Part shown: piece after piece, positions 13,757-19,618 of the stretch | Layout: each line of letters starts with the position of its first letter | Numbering within the stretch: position 1 is the stretch's first letter | Assembly: GCA_025355835.1 (NCBI GenBank) | Contig: JANXYW010000357.1 | Location: forward strand, 1-19,618 | Direction: 5' to 3' | Source: Chloroflexota bacterium | GTDB lineage: Bacteria > Chloroflexota > Dehalococcoidia > DSTF01 > JACRBR01 | DNA length: 19,618 bases | The notes under the pieces: generated by a model | The model's database searches: none | What the model was told of the DNA's origin: nothing | What the model saw: only the letters and a program-made list of their open reading frames with translations | Position numbers and translations under genes: made by a program

Positions 13757-14329
13757 ATGAGCGACGAACATGAGGTTGACGAGGGATCCGAAGGCGAACC
13801 GAAGCTGCCCAAAAAGGCACTCGTCGTCGTCAACACGGGCAACGGCAAGGGGAAGACGACGGCCGCTCTCGGCGTGCTTTTTCGGGCATGGGGGCGCGGT
13901 TACAGCGTCTGCATGCTGCAGTTCATCAAGAGCACCACATCCAACTACGGCGAGAACAAGGCGGCGAAGAAGGTCGGCATTGAGATGATCTCGCTGGGCG
14001 GCGGGTTCACGTGGCTCTCGAAGGACATCGAGAAGGACAAAGCGCTTGCGCGGGAGCTGTGGGAGCAGTGCAAGGTGAAGATCAGCTCGGGCGAGTACGA
14101 CGTGGTGGCGCTGGACGAGTTCACGTATCCGCTGGCGTACGGCTGGCTGCCGACGAGCGATGTCGTCGAATTCCTGAAGACGCGGCCGCTCCGCACGCAC
14201 GTCATCATCACCGGCCGGGACGCACCGCAAGAACTGATCGACTACGCCGACCTCGTGACGGAGATGCGGGAGATCAAGCATCCGTTCGCGGACCAAGGGC
14301 TGAAGGCGCAGCCGGGGATCGAGTTCTGA
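13757..14329 (+). CDS. cobO: Cob(I)yrinic acid a,c-diamide adenosyltransferase (CobO/BtuR type)
   Basis: Transfers the adenosyl group of ATP to the cobalt of reduced corrinoids, making coenzyme B12 or its precursor; also used to salvage imported cobalamin. It is cytosolic with 190 residues, normal for the family. It has the P-loop NTGNGKGKTT (26-35), the family motif GGGFTWLSKDIEKD (81-94), a Walker B-like DVVALDEFTYPLAYGW (115-130), and the C-terminal HVIITGRDAP (148-157) through MREIKHPFADQGLKAQPGIE (170-189). The start is ATG 13757 with AGGAG 8 nt upstream. It is divergent from the nuo operon. No other B12 genes are present, so salvage rather than full synthesis is the modest inference. 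Confidence 0.94.
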   Translation: MSDEHEVDEGSEGEPKLPKKALVVVNTGNGKGKTTAALGVLFRAWGRGYSVCMLQFIKSTTSNYGENKAAKKVGIEMISLGGGFTWLSKDIEKDKALARELWEQCKVKISSGEYDVVALDEFTYPLAYGWLPTSDVVEFLKTRPLRTHVIITGRDAPQELIDYADLVTEMREIKHPFADQGLKAQPGIEF

Positions 14330-14408
14330 TGGCGCCGCACGGGGACAGCCGGGGACGGCCCTCCTCCGCAGGACTCGCGTCGAACATCCGCAACGTGGAT
14401 TCGCGCCG

Positions 14409-15167
14409 ATGATCCCGATCCGCGACAGCGAGCGGTCGCGTTCGATTCCGTACGTGAATATCGCGATCATCGTCGCGAACATCGTTGTCTTCCTGTACGA
14501 GGTATCACTCAGTCACCAGACGATTGGGTCGCGGACGACGGAGCTGGATCGCTTCATGTACCACTGGGCAAACATTCCGGCGTGCACGTTTGATGCGCTG
14601 GGTTGGGATCGCGGCCTCGTGGGTGCAAGCGCGAACATCTGCCACGCGCAGCCGCATCCGGCGTGGACGATCTTCAGCGCGATGTTCATGCACGGAAGCT
14701 GGATCCACCTGCTGGGCAACATGCTGTTTCTGTGGATCTTCGGCGACAACGTCGAGGACGCGATGGGGCATGTGCTCTACGCGATCTTCTATCTCGTCGT
14801 CGGAACTGCTGGTTCGCTCACGCACGGCATCGTGCATCCGGACGCGCTGGCGCCGGCGCTGGGCGCGAGCGGCGCGATCGCTGGTGTGATGGGCGCATAC
14901 ATCGTGCTGTACCCGCGAGCGACCGTGTCGACGCTGTTCTTTTTCGTGCCTGTACCACTACCCGCGTTCCTCCTGATCGGCTTCTGGTTCGTGGCGCAGC
15001 TGTTTAGCGGCGTCTCGTCGCTTGGTGTCGATACGGTGGGCGCCGGAGGCGGCGTGGCGTATTTCGCACACGTCGGCGGCTTCGTAGCCGGGGCGATCCT
15101 GGTCAATGCATTCGCGTGGAAGCGGCCACATAGCGCGCGGCCGATACGGCCGCTGGATCGACTGTGA
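14409..15167 (+). CDS. Rhomboid-family intramembrane serine protease
   Basis: Cleaves membrane proteins within or next to their transmembrane helices. It has 252 residues and 6-7 predicted helices, starting with IPYVNIAIIVANIVVFLYEV (13-32). The catalytic dyad is Ser154 in GASGAIAGVMGAY and His221 in AYFAHVGGFVAGA. The supporting motif HGSWIHLLGNMLFLWIFGDN (95-114) includes the oxyanion Asn104. A soluble loop (about 35-85) follows the first helix, as in many bacterial rhomboids. The short C-terminus is Arg-rich. The start is ATG 14409, the first in frame, but with a poor ribosome site. It lies 79 nt after cobO on the same strand and may share its transcript. The substrate is unknown. Confidence 0.93.
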   Translation: MIPIRDSERSRSIPYVNIAIIVANIVVFLYEVSLSHQTIGSRTTELDRFMYHWANIPACTFDALGWDRGLVGASANICHAQPHPAWTIFSAMFMHGSWIHLLGNMLFLWIFGDNVEDAMGHVLYAIFYLVVGTAGSLTHGIVHPDALAPALGASGAIAGVMGAYIVLYPRATVSTLFFFVPVPLPAFLLIGFWFVAQLFSGVSSLGVDTVGAGGGVAYFAHVGGFVAGAILVNAFAWKRPHSARPIRPLDRL

Positions 15168-15190
15168 CGCTCGTTCACACATTCTTAACC

Positions 15191-15220
15191 TTGACGTACG
15201 CGTTAGATTAGGGCTAGGAT
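15191..15220 (+). promoter_or_regulatory. Promoter of the MerR-type gene, possibly leaderless
   Basis: TTGACG (15191-15196), an 18-nt spacer and TAGGAT (15215-15220) form a sigma70-like promoter. The predicted start of transcription falls on or beside ATG 15227. The same AGGA could instead serve as a ribosome site, in which case the promoter lies elsewhere. Confidence 0.5.
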
Positions 15221-15226
15221 CGATCA

Positions 15227-15718
15227 ATGGCGAGCAGGCGCACACAGACTCTCGAACCGGAATCGCAAGAGCAGGCGTACCTGCAGATCGGCGAAGTCGC
15301 CGAACGCACAGGCGTCACGCAGCGGACGCTTCGGTTCTACGAAGAGCGCGGCCTGCTGAAGCCGCCATCGCGGCTGGACGGCGGCTTTCGCCTCTACTCC
15401 GAGGATGACGTCCGGCGCGTCGAGCAGATTAAGCGCCTACAGTCGTTGCTGGGCTTCACGCTCGCAGAGATCAAAGAGATGGTCGAGGCGGACGAAGTGA
15501 AAATGCAGATCCGCGCGAGCTATCGCAAAGACGCAGCGATCTCGGAGCGGCGCGCCAAGCTGCTGCGCGCCCAAGAAGTCACCGCCGGACAGATGACAGT
15601 CATCGAGCAGAAGCTCGCCGCGTTGCAGGACATGAAGGCCAACCTGGCGGAGAAGCTCGGGCATTACGACAGTTGGCTCGAGAGCCTCGCCGAACAAGAA
15701 CGCGCGCAACGCGCCTAG
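15227..15718 (+). CDS. MerR-family transcriptional regulator
   Basis: A DNA-binding regulator of 163 residues. The winged helix-turn-helix is at about 18-88: YLQIGEVAERTGVTQRTLRF (18-37), YEERGLLKPP (38-47), then the wing RLDGGFRLYSEDDVRRVEQI (49-68). The helical dimerisation coiled coil follows at about 104-145. There is no cysteine in the protein, so it is not a thiol or soft-metal sensor of the MerR/CueR kind, and the short C-terminus leaves little room for a drug-binding domain. Proteins of this shape often repress or activate their own gene. The signal and targets are unknown; no adjacent gene on the other strand suggests a target. The start is ATG 15227. Confidence 0.9.
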   Translation: MASRRTQTLEPESQEQAYLQIGEVAERTGVTQRTLRFYEERGLLKPPSRLDGGFRLYSEDDVRRVEQIKRLQSLLGFTLAEIKEMVEADEVKMQIRASYRKDAAISERRAKLLRAQEVTAGQMTVIEQKLAALQDMKANLAEKLGHYDSWLESLAEQERAQRA

Positions 15719-15890
15719 CAGTTCCTCATGGCGCGGTGGCGCCACCCGAGCGAATGAAAACGAGGAGCGTCGTCGACAGCCGAGCACCTCACCCCGGCCT
15801 TCGGCCACCCCTCTCCACGAAGTGGCGAGGAGCTCAGCCCGGCGTGGAAGCTATTTACAAGGCAGGGTGCTGATGCACCATCTTGTTCTC

Positions 15891-15915
15891 GTGGCGCGGG
15901 CTTTTCAGCCCGCGC
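15891..15915 (+). repeat. REP-like unit R5 (family i, GTGG head)
   Basis: The hairpin is identical to R1 over 22 bases (15894-15915), with the same 8-bp core stem CGCGGGCT / AGCCCGCG and loop TTTC. The head is GTGG instead of GTAG. The two copies are almost 15 kb apart. Confidence 0.75.
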
Positions 15916-15947
15916 TCCGTCTTGGTGCAGGTGGATCTGGTGAACGC

Positions 15948-15969
15948 GGATCGAATTTAGAGCGTAGGG
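15948..15969 (+). repeat. 22-bp direct repeat, left copy
   Basis: Begins GGATCGAATT and ends AGAGCGTAGGG. It matches 16184-16205 at 20 of 22 positions. The two copies enclose the REP doublet and about 160 bp of unique sequence. Confidence 0.6.
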
Positions 15970-16024
15970 ACGTGGCTTTAGCCCCGTCCGAACGGTGCGG
16001 ACGGACCTGAAGGTGCGTCCCTAC
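15964..16024. repeat. Inverted REP doublet R6/R7 (family iii), BIME-like
   Basis: R6 (15964-15990, plus strand) and R7 (16024-15998, minus strand) are 27-nt units separated by AACGGTG. Each reads GTAG, a 9-bp stem with one mismatch at the same position, a 4-nt loop (TTTA or TTCA), then G. The outer GTAGGGACG / CGTCCCTAC arms pair perfectly. This head-to-head layout resembles the bacterial interspersed mosaic elements built from REP pairs. Confidence 0.7.
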
Positions 16025-16183
16025 GGCCTCCGATGGCGCGCACGTTTCCGGCAGCGAACGCTCGTCGTGGATTTCGGCCGACCACGCGAGGCCGCCGCTA
16101 CGACCGTGACGCAGCGACGGATGCCTGTGTCATGTGCGGCGCTCGTAGCGGGCGAGGCGTCCGTGCTCCATTTTGGTGAGGAC

Positions 16184-16205
16184 GGATCGAATTGAGAGCG
16201 TACGG
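16184..16205 (+). repeat. 22-bp direct repeat, right copy
   Basis: Begins GGATCGAATT and ends AGAGCGTACGG, two mismatches from 15948-15969. Both copies follow a related CTCC-rich segment, so the true duplicated unit may be longer and degraded. Confidence 0.55.
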
Positions 16206-16232
16206 CCCCATCACCTCGCTAGCTAGCCGGCA

Positions 16233-16598
16233 TCATCCGTTCGGCGATCTGCCGTTGCCGCCATCCGACTCGTCGGCGCCTTCTTCGTCACTATCTTCTT
16301 CCTCATCCTCTTCGTCGTCTTCTTCCGAGTAGACGCCGGCCTGCATGCCGCGCCACACGGTGACGACGAAGTCGTCGCGATACGCATCCGTGCTGAGCAC
16401 GAGGCGCTCATCGATTTCACCGATCAGGTCCTGGATGTCTTCCTCGTCGAAATCTTGCGGCACGCACAGCGTGGCGTAGACGATGCCCGACGGCGTGAAG
16501 TGGATGTCCGCACGGGCGACCACGTCACCGGCTTTCTCCACGGTGTACGCCTCAGAAAACGGCGTGCGAGACTCGCGCTCGAACTGGTATGCCGACAT
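16233..16598 (-). CDS. Conserved-looking small protein with acidic tail, function unknown
   Basis: A protein of 121 residues with no family I can name. Residues 1-90 look folded, with alternating strands (VARADIHFTPSGIVYATLCV, 27-46), an acidic helix (DEEDIQDLIGEIDERL, 51-66) and DDFVVTVWRGMQ (75-86). Residues 92-114 are almost all Glu, Asp, Ser and Gly (EEDDEEDEEEDSDEEG), an intrinsically disordered acidic tail. There is no signal peptide or membrane segment, so it is probably cytosolic. The start is ATG 16598, because AAAGGA stands 9 nt upstream; 13 further codons are open above. A good promoter precedes it. It is divergent from the DUF922 lipoprotein. Confidence 0.8.
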   Translation of the reverse strand: MSAYQFERESRTPFSEAYTVEKAGDVVARADIHFTPSGIVYATLCVPQDFDEEDIQDLIGEIDERLVLSTDAYRDDFVVTVWRGMQAGVYSEEDDEEDEEEDSDEEGADESDGGNGRSPNG

Positions 16599-16636
16599 GT
16601 GCGGGTTCCTTTCGCTGCGGCGCTGACGCTGGCGCA

Positions 16637-16665
16637 ATCATACGCGCAGTCGCGACGGCTGTGAA
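16637..16665 (-). promoter_or_regulatory. Sigma70-like promoter of the acidic-tail gene
   Basis: On the minus strand TTCACA (16665-16660, 5 of 6) is followed by 17 nt and TATGAT (16642-16637, 5 of 6). The predicted transcript start is near 16630, about 32 nt before the ATG, with room for the AAAGGA ribosome site. Confidence 0.65.
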
Positions 16666-16737
16666 GCGGCGACTCACGCCGGTGTCGTATCGCATGGCGC
16701 TGTGCCGCTATCACGGCCCGAGATGTATCTTTCGGAG

Positions 16738-17535
16738 ATGGCGAACCGGCCTCGCATCGCCGCACTGTTGCTTGCGCTCGCGCTGTTCGCTGCCGCGTGC
16801 GGCGGAACGAGCGGCGCGGCGAAGACCGCCACGCCTTCTGCGCGCGCGGAGAACACGGCCGCCGCGCCTGCATCGACCGCGACACAGGCGATCGCCGCTC
16901 CGAGCCCGGCTGCCACCGCGACGCGCCCTGCGCCTACGGCTGCGATCGCCCCGACTGGTCCACCCGCTCCCACTGCAGCGCCGCCAACGCTCGCTGCGCC
17001 CACGCTCGCGCCAGTCATCGATCCCTCCGGAGCAGCGCCGAACGTGGTGGTGGCAACCGTCGCTGACGCGGCGATGCAGTACTACGACATCACTGGTACG
17101 ACGGCGAATGAACTGCGCACGTCGATCAACGGAGCTGGGCCGCTGGACAGCGCTGGGCGACGCAACGACGCGCTGACGATGTGGAATATCGACTGGACGT
17201 GGCCGCTGAACCCCGACTCGACGTGCATCCTGAGCGGCGCGACGATCAGCACGACGATCACGGTGACATTCCCGCGCTGGCAGCCGCCCGCAGGCGCGTC
17301 CGCTGCCCTCGTTCAGCAATGGAACACGTACGAAGCAGCCCTCGTGACGCACGAGAGCGGGCATGTCACGTTCGTACTCACGACGGCGCCGGACGTACTG
17401 GCGGCGATCAAGGGCGCGACGTGCTCGACGGCGGAGGCAGCCGCGCAGGCGGTCGTCGGGCGCATCCGCCAACACGATATCGACTACGACACTGAGACGA
17501 ACCACGGCTTCACGCAGGGCGCGCACTTCCCGTAG
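16738..17535 (+). CDS. Surface lipoprotein with a DUF922 (putative Zn-protease) domain
   Basis: A predicted lipoprotein of 265 residues. The signal peptide MANRPRIAALLLALALFAAA ends at Cys21, a plausible lipid-attachment site. A long Ala/Pro/Thr-rich linker (about 24-100) follows, reaching away from the membrane. The C-terminal domain (about 110-265) matches DUF922: YYDITGTTANELRTSINGAG (115-134), WNIDWTW (149-155), HESGH (205-209), HDIDYDTETNHGFTQGAHF (246-264). HESGH plus the later His would fit zinc binding, hence the family's label as a predicted Zn-dependent protease; activity is not established. Cys163 and Cys229 could pair. The start is taken as ATG 16738 from the signal peptide; GTG 16702 and ATG 16723 are in frame. 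The stop lies in a hairpin. Confidence 0.85.
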   Translation: MANRPRIAALLLALALFAAACGGTSGAAKTATPSARAENTAAAPASTATQAIAAPSPAATATRPAPTAAIAPTGPPAPTAAPPTLAAPTLAPVIDPSGAAPNVVVATVADAAMQYYDITGTTANELRTSINGAGPLDSAGRRNDALTMWNIDWTWPLNPDSTCILSGATISTTITVTFPRWQPPAGASAALVQQWNTYEAALVTHESGHVTFVLTTAPDVLAAIKGATCSTAEAAAQAVVGRIRQHDIDYDTETNHGFTQGAHFP

Positions 17536-17547
17536 CGGCGACGCTAC
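17532..17547 (+). terminator. Hairpin overlapping the lipoprotein stop codon
   Basis: GTAGCG / CGCTAC is a perfect 6-bp stem with a GCGA (GNRA-type) loop; the stop TAG (17533-17535) lies within it. No T-tract follows, so termination is a guess. The GTAG start may make it a small REP relative. Confidence 0.3.
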
Positions 17548-17567
17548 CGGCTGACCTGCGCCGGGCC

Positions 17568-17573
17568 TACAAT
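17568..17573 (+). promoter_or_regulatory. Possible -10 element of the first SDR gene
   Basis: TACAAT matches the sigma70 -10 at 5 of 6 positions and would start RNA about 25 nt before the ATG. No recognisable -35 lies 16-18 nt upstream. Confidence 0.3.
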
Positions 17574-17604
17574 TGCCGCATCCCAACACGCGAAGGAGCA
17601 GCAC

Positions 17605-18420
17605 ATGGTCCTCGAACGGCTGAAGCTCGACGGGAAGGTCGCGATCGTCACGGGCGCGGGGCGTGGGCTCGGGCGGCAGATGGCGCTGGCGCTGGCCGAA
17701 GCGGGCGCGGACGTCGTATGCGCGGCGCGCACGGCGGCGCAGATCGACCGCACGAAGGCCGACATCGAAGCGCTCGGGCGGCGCGCTGTCGCGCAACCGA
17801 CGGACGTGCGCGACTCGGCGCAGTGCGACGCGCTGATCGAGCGCGCCGTCAGCGAGTACGGCCAGCTCGACATCATGCTTTCGAACGCCGGCATCGGCGA
17901 CATGCGCGGCGCGAACGCCGAACTGTGGGACGTGAACGACGACGACTGGCACGACACGCTCGACGTGAACCTCTCGAGCGCGTTCTACTGCGCGCGCGCC
18001 GCATCGAAGGTCATGGCGGCGCAGGGGCACGGCGGCACGATCATCAATCTCGCATCCGGCACGGCGATGCGCGCGTACCCGATGAGCTTCGGCTACGGCG
18101 CGGCGAAGGCCGGTGTGATCGCGATCACGAAATCGATGTCGGCGATGCTGGGGCGGCACAACATTCGCGTCAACTGCATCATCCCGGGCTTCGTGATGCA
18201 GGCACCGCCCGGCAATGAGCAGGCGGAGATCTTCGCGCAGACGCGAGGGCGCTATCTACCTGCGCAGCGCCTCGGTTACGCGTGGGAGTTGGGGCCGCTG
18301 GCGATCTTTCTCGCGTCGGACGCGTCGAGCTACGTGACGGGTCAGGGGTTCGTCATCGATGGCGGCGGGTTGGCGGGCGGACTGGCGCCGATGGGGTTCG
18401 CGCCTGAGGTGGCTGTTTGA
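17605..18420 (+). CDS. Short-chain dehydrogenase/reductase, classical type
   Basis: An NAD(P)-dependent oxidoreductase of 271 residues with a complete classical SDR set: cofactor loop TGAGRGLG (16-23), D-x-R near 67-69, NAG (94-96), catalytic Asn122 (VNLSS), Ser151 (NLASGTA), Tyr164 and Lys168 (YGAAK), and PGFV after the active site. The cofactor loop is followed by VVCAARTAAQ at strand 2; Ala-Arg here leans toward NADP, but this is not certain. The C-terminus has DGGGLAGGLAPMGF, a glycine-rich extension. The start is ATG 17605 with AAGGAG 7 nt upstream. The substrate is unknown. A second SDR gene follows 122 nt later on the same strand. Confidence 0.92.
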   Translation: MVLERLKLDGKVAIVTGAGRGLGRQMALALAEAGADVVCAARTAAQIDRTKADIEALGRRAVAQPTDVRDSAQCDALIERAVSEYGQLDIMLSNAGIGDMRGANAELWDVNDDDWHDTLDVNLSSAFYCARAASKVMAAQGHGGTIINLASGTAMRAYPMSFGYGAAKAGVIAITKSMSAMLGRHNIRVNCIIPGFVMQAPPGNEQAEIFAQTRGRYLPAQRLGYAWELGPLAIFLASDASSYVTGQGFVIDGGGLAGGLAPMGFAPEVAV

Positions 18421-18432
18421 CGAGGGAAACAA

Positions 18433-18456
18433 GGATTTCACGGATTACACGGATGG
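18433..18456 (+). repeat. Nonamer tandem repeat in the SDR gap
   Basis: GGATTTCAC, GGATTACAC and GGATGG are successive 9-bp units, the last incomplete. Similar ACGGATTACACGGAT strings occur between genes in many bacteria by recollection; no search was made. Confidence 0.5.
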
Positions 18457-18511
18457 TTGTTGGGGCGGCTCGATAGATCGTGACGAGAACCCGAGCACCG
18501 TTAAGAAGCGC

Positions 18512-18542
18512 ACTGAACGACTGAAAGACTGAGCGACTGACC
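18512..18542 (+). repeat. Octamer tandem repeat abutting a start codon
   Basis: The units ACTGAACG, ACTGAAAG, ACTGAGCG and ACTGACC run directly into ATG 18543. The repeat takes the place where a ribosome site should be, and no good Shine-Dalgarno sequence is visible. Confidence 0.6.
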
Positions 18543-19349
18543 ATGAAGAACGAATGGGGCGATGTCCGGCTTGGCATTGATGCGTATGACCTGAGCGGGA
18601 AGCGCGCGCTGGTGCTGGGTGCGGGCGCGCCCGCGGGGCGGGCGATTGCGTTGGCGTTGGGCGAGGCGGGGGCGAACGTTTGGGTGTCATCGATCTCGAA
18701 CGACGGCGACGAGATCATGCGCGTGAAGCGCGTGCAGCAAGAGCTGACGAAGATGGGGCGCTCGTCGTCGACGGTCGCGACGGACATCACGCTGGGCGCC
18801 GGCGTGCAGGTGATGGTGCGACAGGTGGCGAAGGCGATGGACGGCCTGGACATCATGGTGAACGCTCCGGATCTGTTCCTGGGGAAAGCCGCCGAGACGA
18901 CGACGGACATCGAGTGGAACAAGGTGATGCAGACGAATCTCGCGGGCACGTTTCACGGCTGCCGATCGGCGGCGAAAGAGATGCTGAAGCAGCAGACCGG
19001 CGGCCGCATCATCAATATCACATCGGTGCTGGGCGAGCGCGCGATCGCGAACGCGGCCGCGTACTGCGCGGCGCAAGCGGGCGTGCTGAACCTGACGCGC
19101 GCGCTGGCGACGGAGTGGGGGCCGCACAAGATCACCGTCAACGCCATCGCCGCGGGTTGGATGGACTACTCGGCCGCGATCGGCAATCCCGATCCGGCGG
19201 CGAATCAGACCGTGCGTTTCGTGCCGATGAAGCGTGCGGGCGCAGCCGACGAGCTGGCGCCGCTCGCGGTGTATCTCGCGTCCGACTCCTGCGGCTACAT
19301 CAGCGGGCAGGTGATGTTCGTCGACGGCGGGCTGACGACGCATCTCTAA
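18543..19349 (+). CDS. Divergent short-chain dehydrogenase lacking the catalytic lysine
   Basis: A 268-residue SDR-fold protein with the overall pattern intact: Rossmann start KRALVLGAGAPAGRAIALAL (20-39), DITLGAG near 81, TNLAGTF (131-137), Ser161 (NITSVLG), Tyr174, and the end SGQVMFVDGGL (254-264). Three motifs are altered. The TGxxxGxG loop reads LGAGAPAG. The NAG triplet is NAP (107-109). The YxxxK motif is YCAAQ, with Gln178 (codon CAA) in place of the catalytic lysine. The enzyme may be inactive, regulatory, or use different chemistry. The start is ATG 18543 with no ribosome site, preceded by octamer repeats. It follows a canonical SDR on the same strand; a shared role or heteromer is possible but unproven. 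Confidence 0.88.
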   Translation: MKNEWGDVRLGIDAYDLSGKRALVLGAGAPAGRAIALALGEAGANVWVSSISNDGDEIMRVKRVQQELTKMGRSSSTVATDITLGAGVQVMVRQVAKAMDGLDIMVNAPDLFLGKAAETTTDIEWNKVMQTNLAGTFHGCRSAAKEMLKQQTGGRIINITSVLGERAIANAAAYCAAQAGVLNLTRALATEWGPHKITVNAIAAGWMDYSAAIGNPDPAANQTVRFVPMKRAGAADELAPLAVYLASDSCGYISGQVMFVDGGLTTHL

Positions 19350-19351
19350 TG

Positions 19352-19379
19352 GTCGTCGGTCGCCGGTCGTCTGTCGTCG
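19352..19379 (-). repeat. Four heptamer units inverted relative to the main array
   Basis: GTCGTCG, GTCGCCG, GTCGTCT and GTCGTCG are four 7-bp units, the reverse complement of the CGACGAC unit, with two single mismatches. They begin 2 nt after the SDR stop. They can pair with the array at 19491-19605 across a 111-nt loop. Confidence 0.7.
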
Positions 19380-19490
19380 GAGGTGACGGCGCGGGTGACG
19401 GGATTGGCGGTGCGAGCCGGTAAGATTGCGTCTCTCAAGAGTAGCGTCGTGTTGGAACGATACGGGCCTGGCGCCCGCGCTCCATTTCTC

Positions 19491-19605
19491 CGACGACCGA
19501 CGACCGACGACCGACGACCGACGACCGACGACCGACGACCGACGACCGACGACCGACGACCGACGACCGACGACCGACGACCGACGACCGACGACCGACG
19601 ACCGA
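19491..19605 (+). repeat. Heptanucleotide tandem array, 16 perfect CGACGAC units
   Basis: Sixteen exact copies of CGACGAC plus three bases of a seventeenth, with no variation. Because 7 is not a multiple of 3, every plus-strand frame would repeat the peptide RRPTTDD; minus-strand frames give VVGRRSS. No start codon or ribosome site feeds it, so it is treated as non-coding. Perfect uniformity suggests recent or ongoing slippage, or an assembly effect. Confidence 0.9.
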
Positions 19606-19618
19606 AAAGACTATGCCT

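Larger units (their letters stand above)
15719..16232. other. Repeat-rich non-coding gap
   Basis: This 514-base stretch contains no credible gene. It holds the palindrome GGTGGCGCCACC (15735-15746), a C-rich tract with a GGCC-TTC-GGCC hairpin near 15800, REP unit R5, an inverted REP doublet, a pair of 22-bp direct repeats, and the palindrome GCTAGCTAGC (16218-16227). Open frames through it look like chance products of high GC. Confidence 0.7.

Noticed and set aside
11846..14482. A minus-strand open frame of 878 codons covering nuoC and everything up to the rhomboid start
   Set aside because: Only the last 223 codons resemble a known protein (NuoC). The rest is a stop-poor shadow of nuoB, nuoA and cobO in other frames or strands.
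15673..16195. Several short plus-strand open frames in the gap after the MerR-type gene
   Set aside because: They run through REP units and direct repeats, have no ribosome sites and give no recognisable peptide.
17532..17547. A confident intrinsic terminator after the lipoprotein gene
   Set aside because: The stem is good but there is no T-run, so it is listed only at low confidence.
16711..18159. A 482-codon minus-strand open frame
   Set aside because: Antisense to the DUF922 lipoprotein and the first SDR, both of which have clear motifs and their own starts.
19491..19605. A CRISPR array or a repeat-protein gene
   Set aside because: The 7-bp units have no spacers, and no start codon or ribosome site leads into the RRPTTDD or VVGRRSS frames.

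Overview
The window is GC-rich bacterial chromosome, gene-dense except for several repeat-filled gaps. Gene content suggests a Chloroflexota bacterium, possibly of the Dehalococcoidia type: an 11-gene complex I operon without nuoEFG, a CobO-type corrinoid adenosyltransferase, a surface DUF922 lipoprotein, many non-ATG starts and abundant intergenic repeats. The phylum is inferred from gene order and protein style, not proven.

Layout. 1-988 (+): the tail of an unknown gene, then a tandem-domain GNAT acetyltransferase. 989-1373: a gap between convergent genes holding hairpins. 1374-3258 (-): an SSAT-like acetyltransferase, an alpha/beta-hydrolase and an IS481-type transposase remnant, interleaved with three copies of a composite intergenic repeat. 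3368-13496 (-): a compact operon nuoA-B-C-D-H-I-J-K-L-M-N, read from a good sigma70-like promoter at 13581-13609, with most genes abutting or overlapping by 1-4 nt. 13757-15167 (+): cobO and a rhomboid protease. 15227-15718 (+): a MerR-family regulator. 15719-16232: a repeat-rich gap. 16233-16598 (-): a small protein with a very acidic tail, divergent from a DUF922 lipoprotein (16738-17535, +). 17605-19349 (+): two adjacent short-chain dehydrogenases, the second with altered catalytic motifs. 19350-19618: a heptanucleotide tandem array with inverted heptamer units upstream.

How it fits together. NuoB, C, D and I form the iron-sulfur and quinone-facing arm; NuoA, H, J, K, L, M and N form the proton-pumping membrane arm. 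With no NADH-oxidising module in the operon, the electron donor is open (ferredoxin, F420 or another input, or nuoEFG elsewhere). NuoM carries Leu where NuoL and NuoN keep the TM7 lysine. The remaining genes look like ordinary housekeeping or accessory functions with no shared pathway.

The most unusual material is non-coding. Seven hairpin units in three sequence families mostly share a 5' GTAG head, the architecture of REP elements mobilised by RAYT transposases. There are also short tandem repeats with 7-, 8- and 9-bp periods. One REP unit has become the C-terminal coding tail of the hydrolase. I saw no tRNA, rRNA, CRISPR array or prophage.
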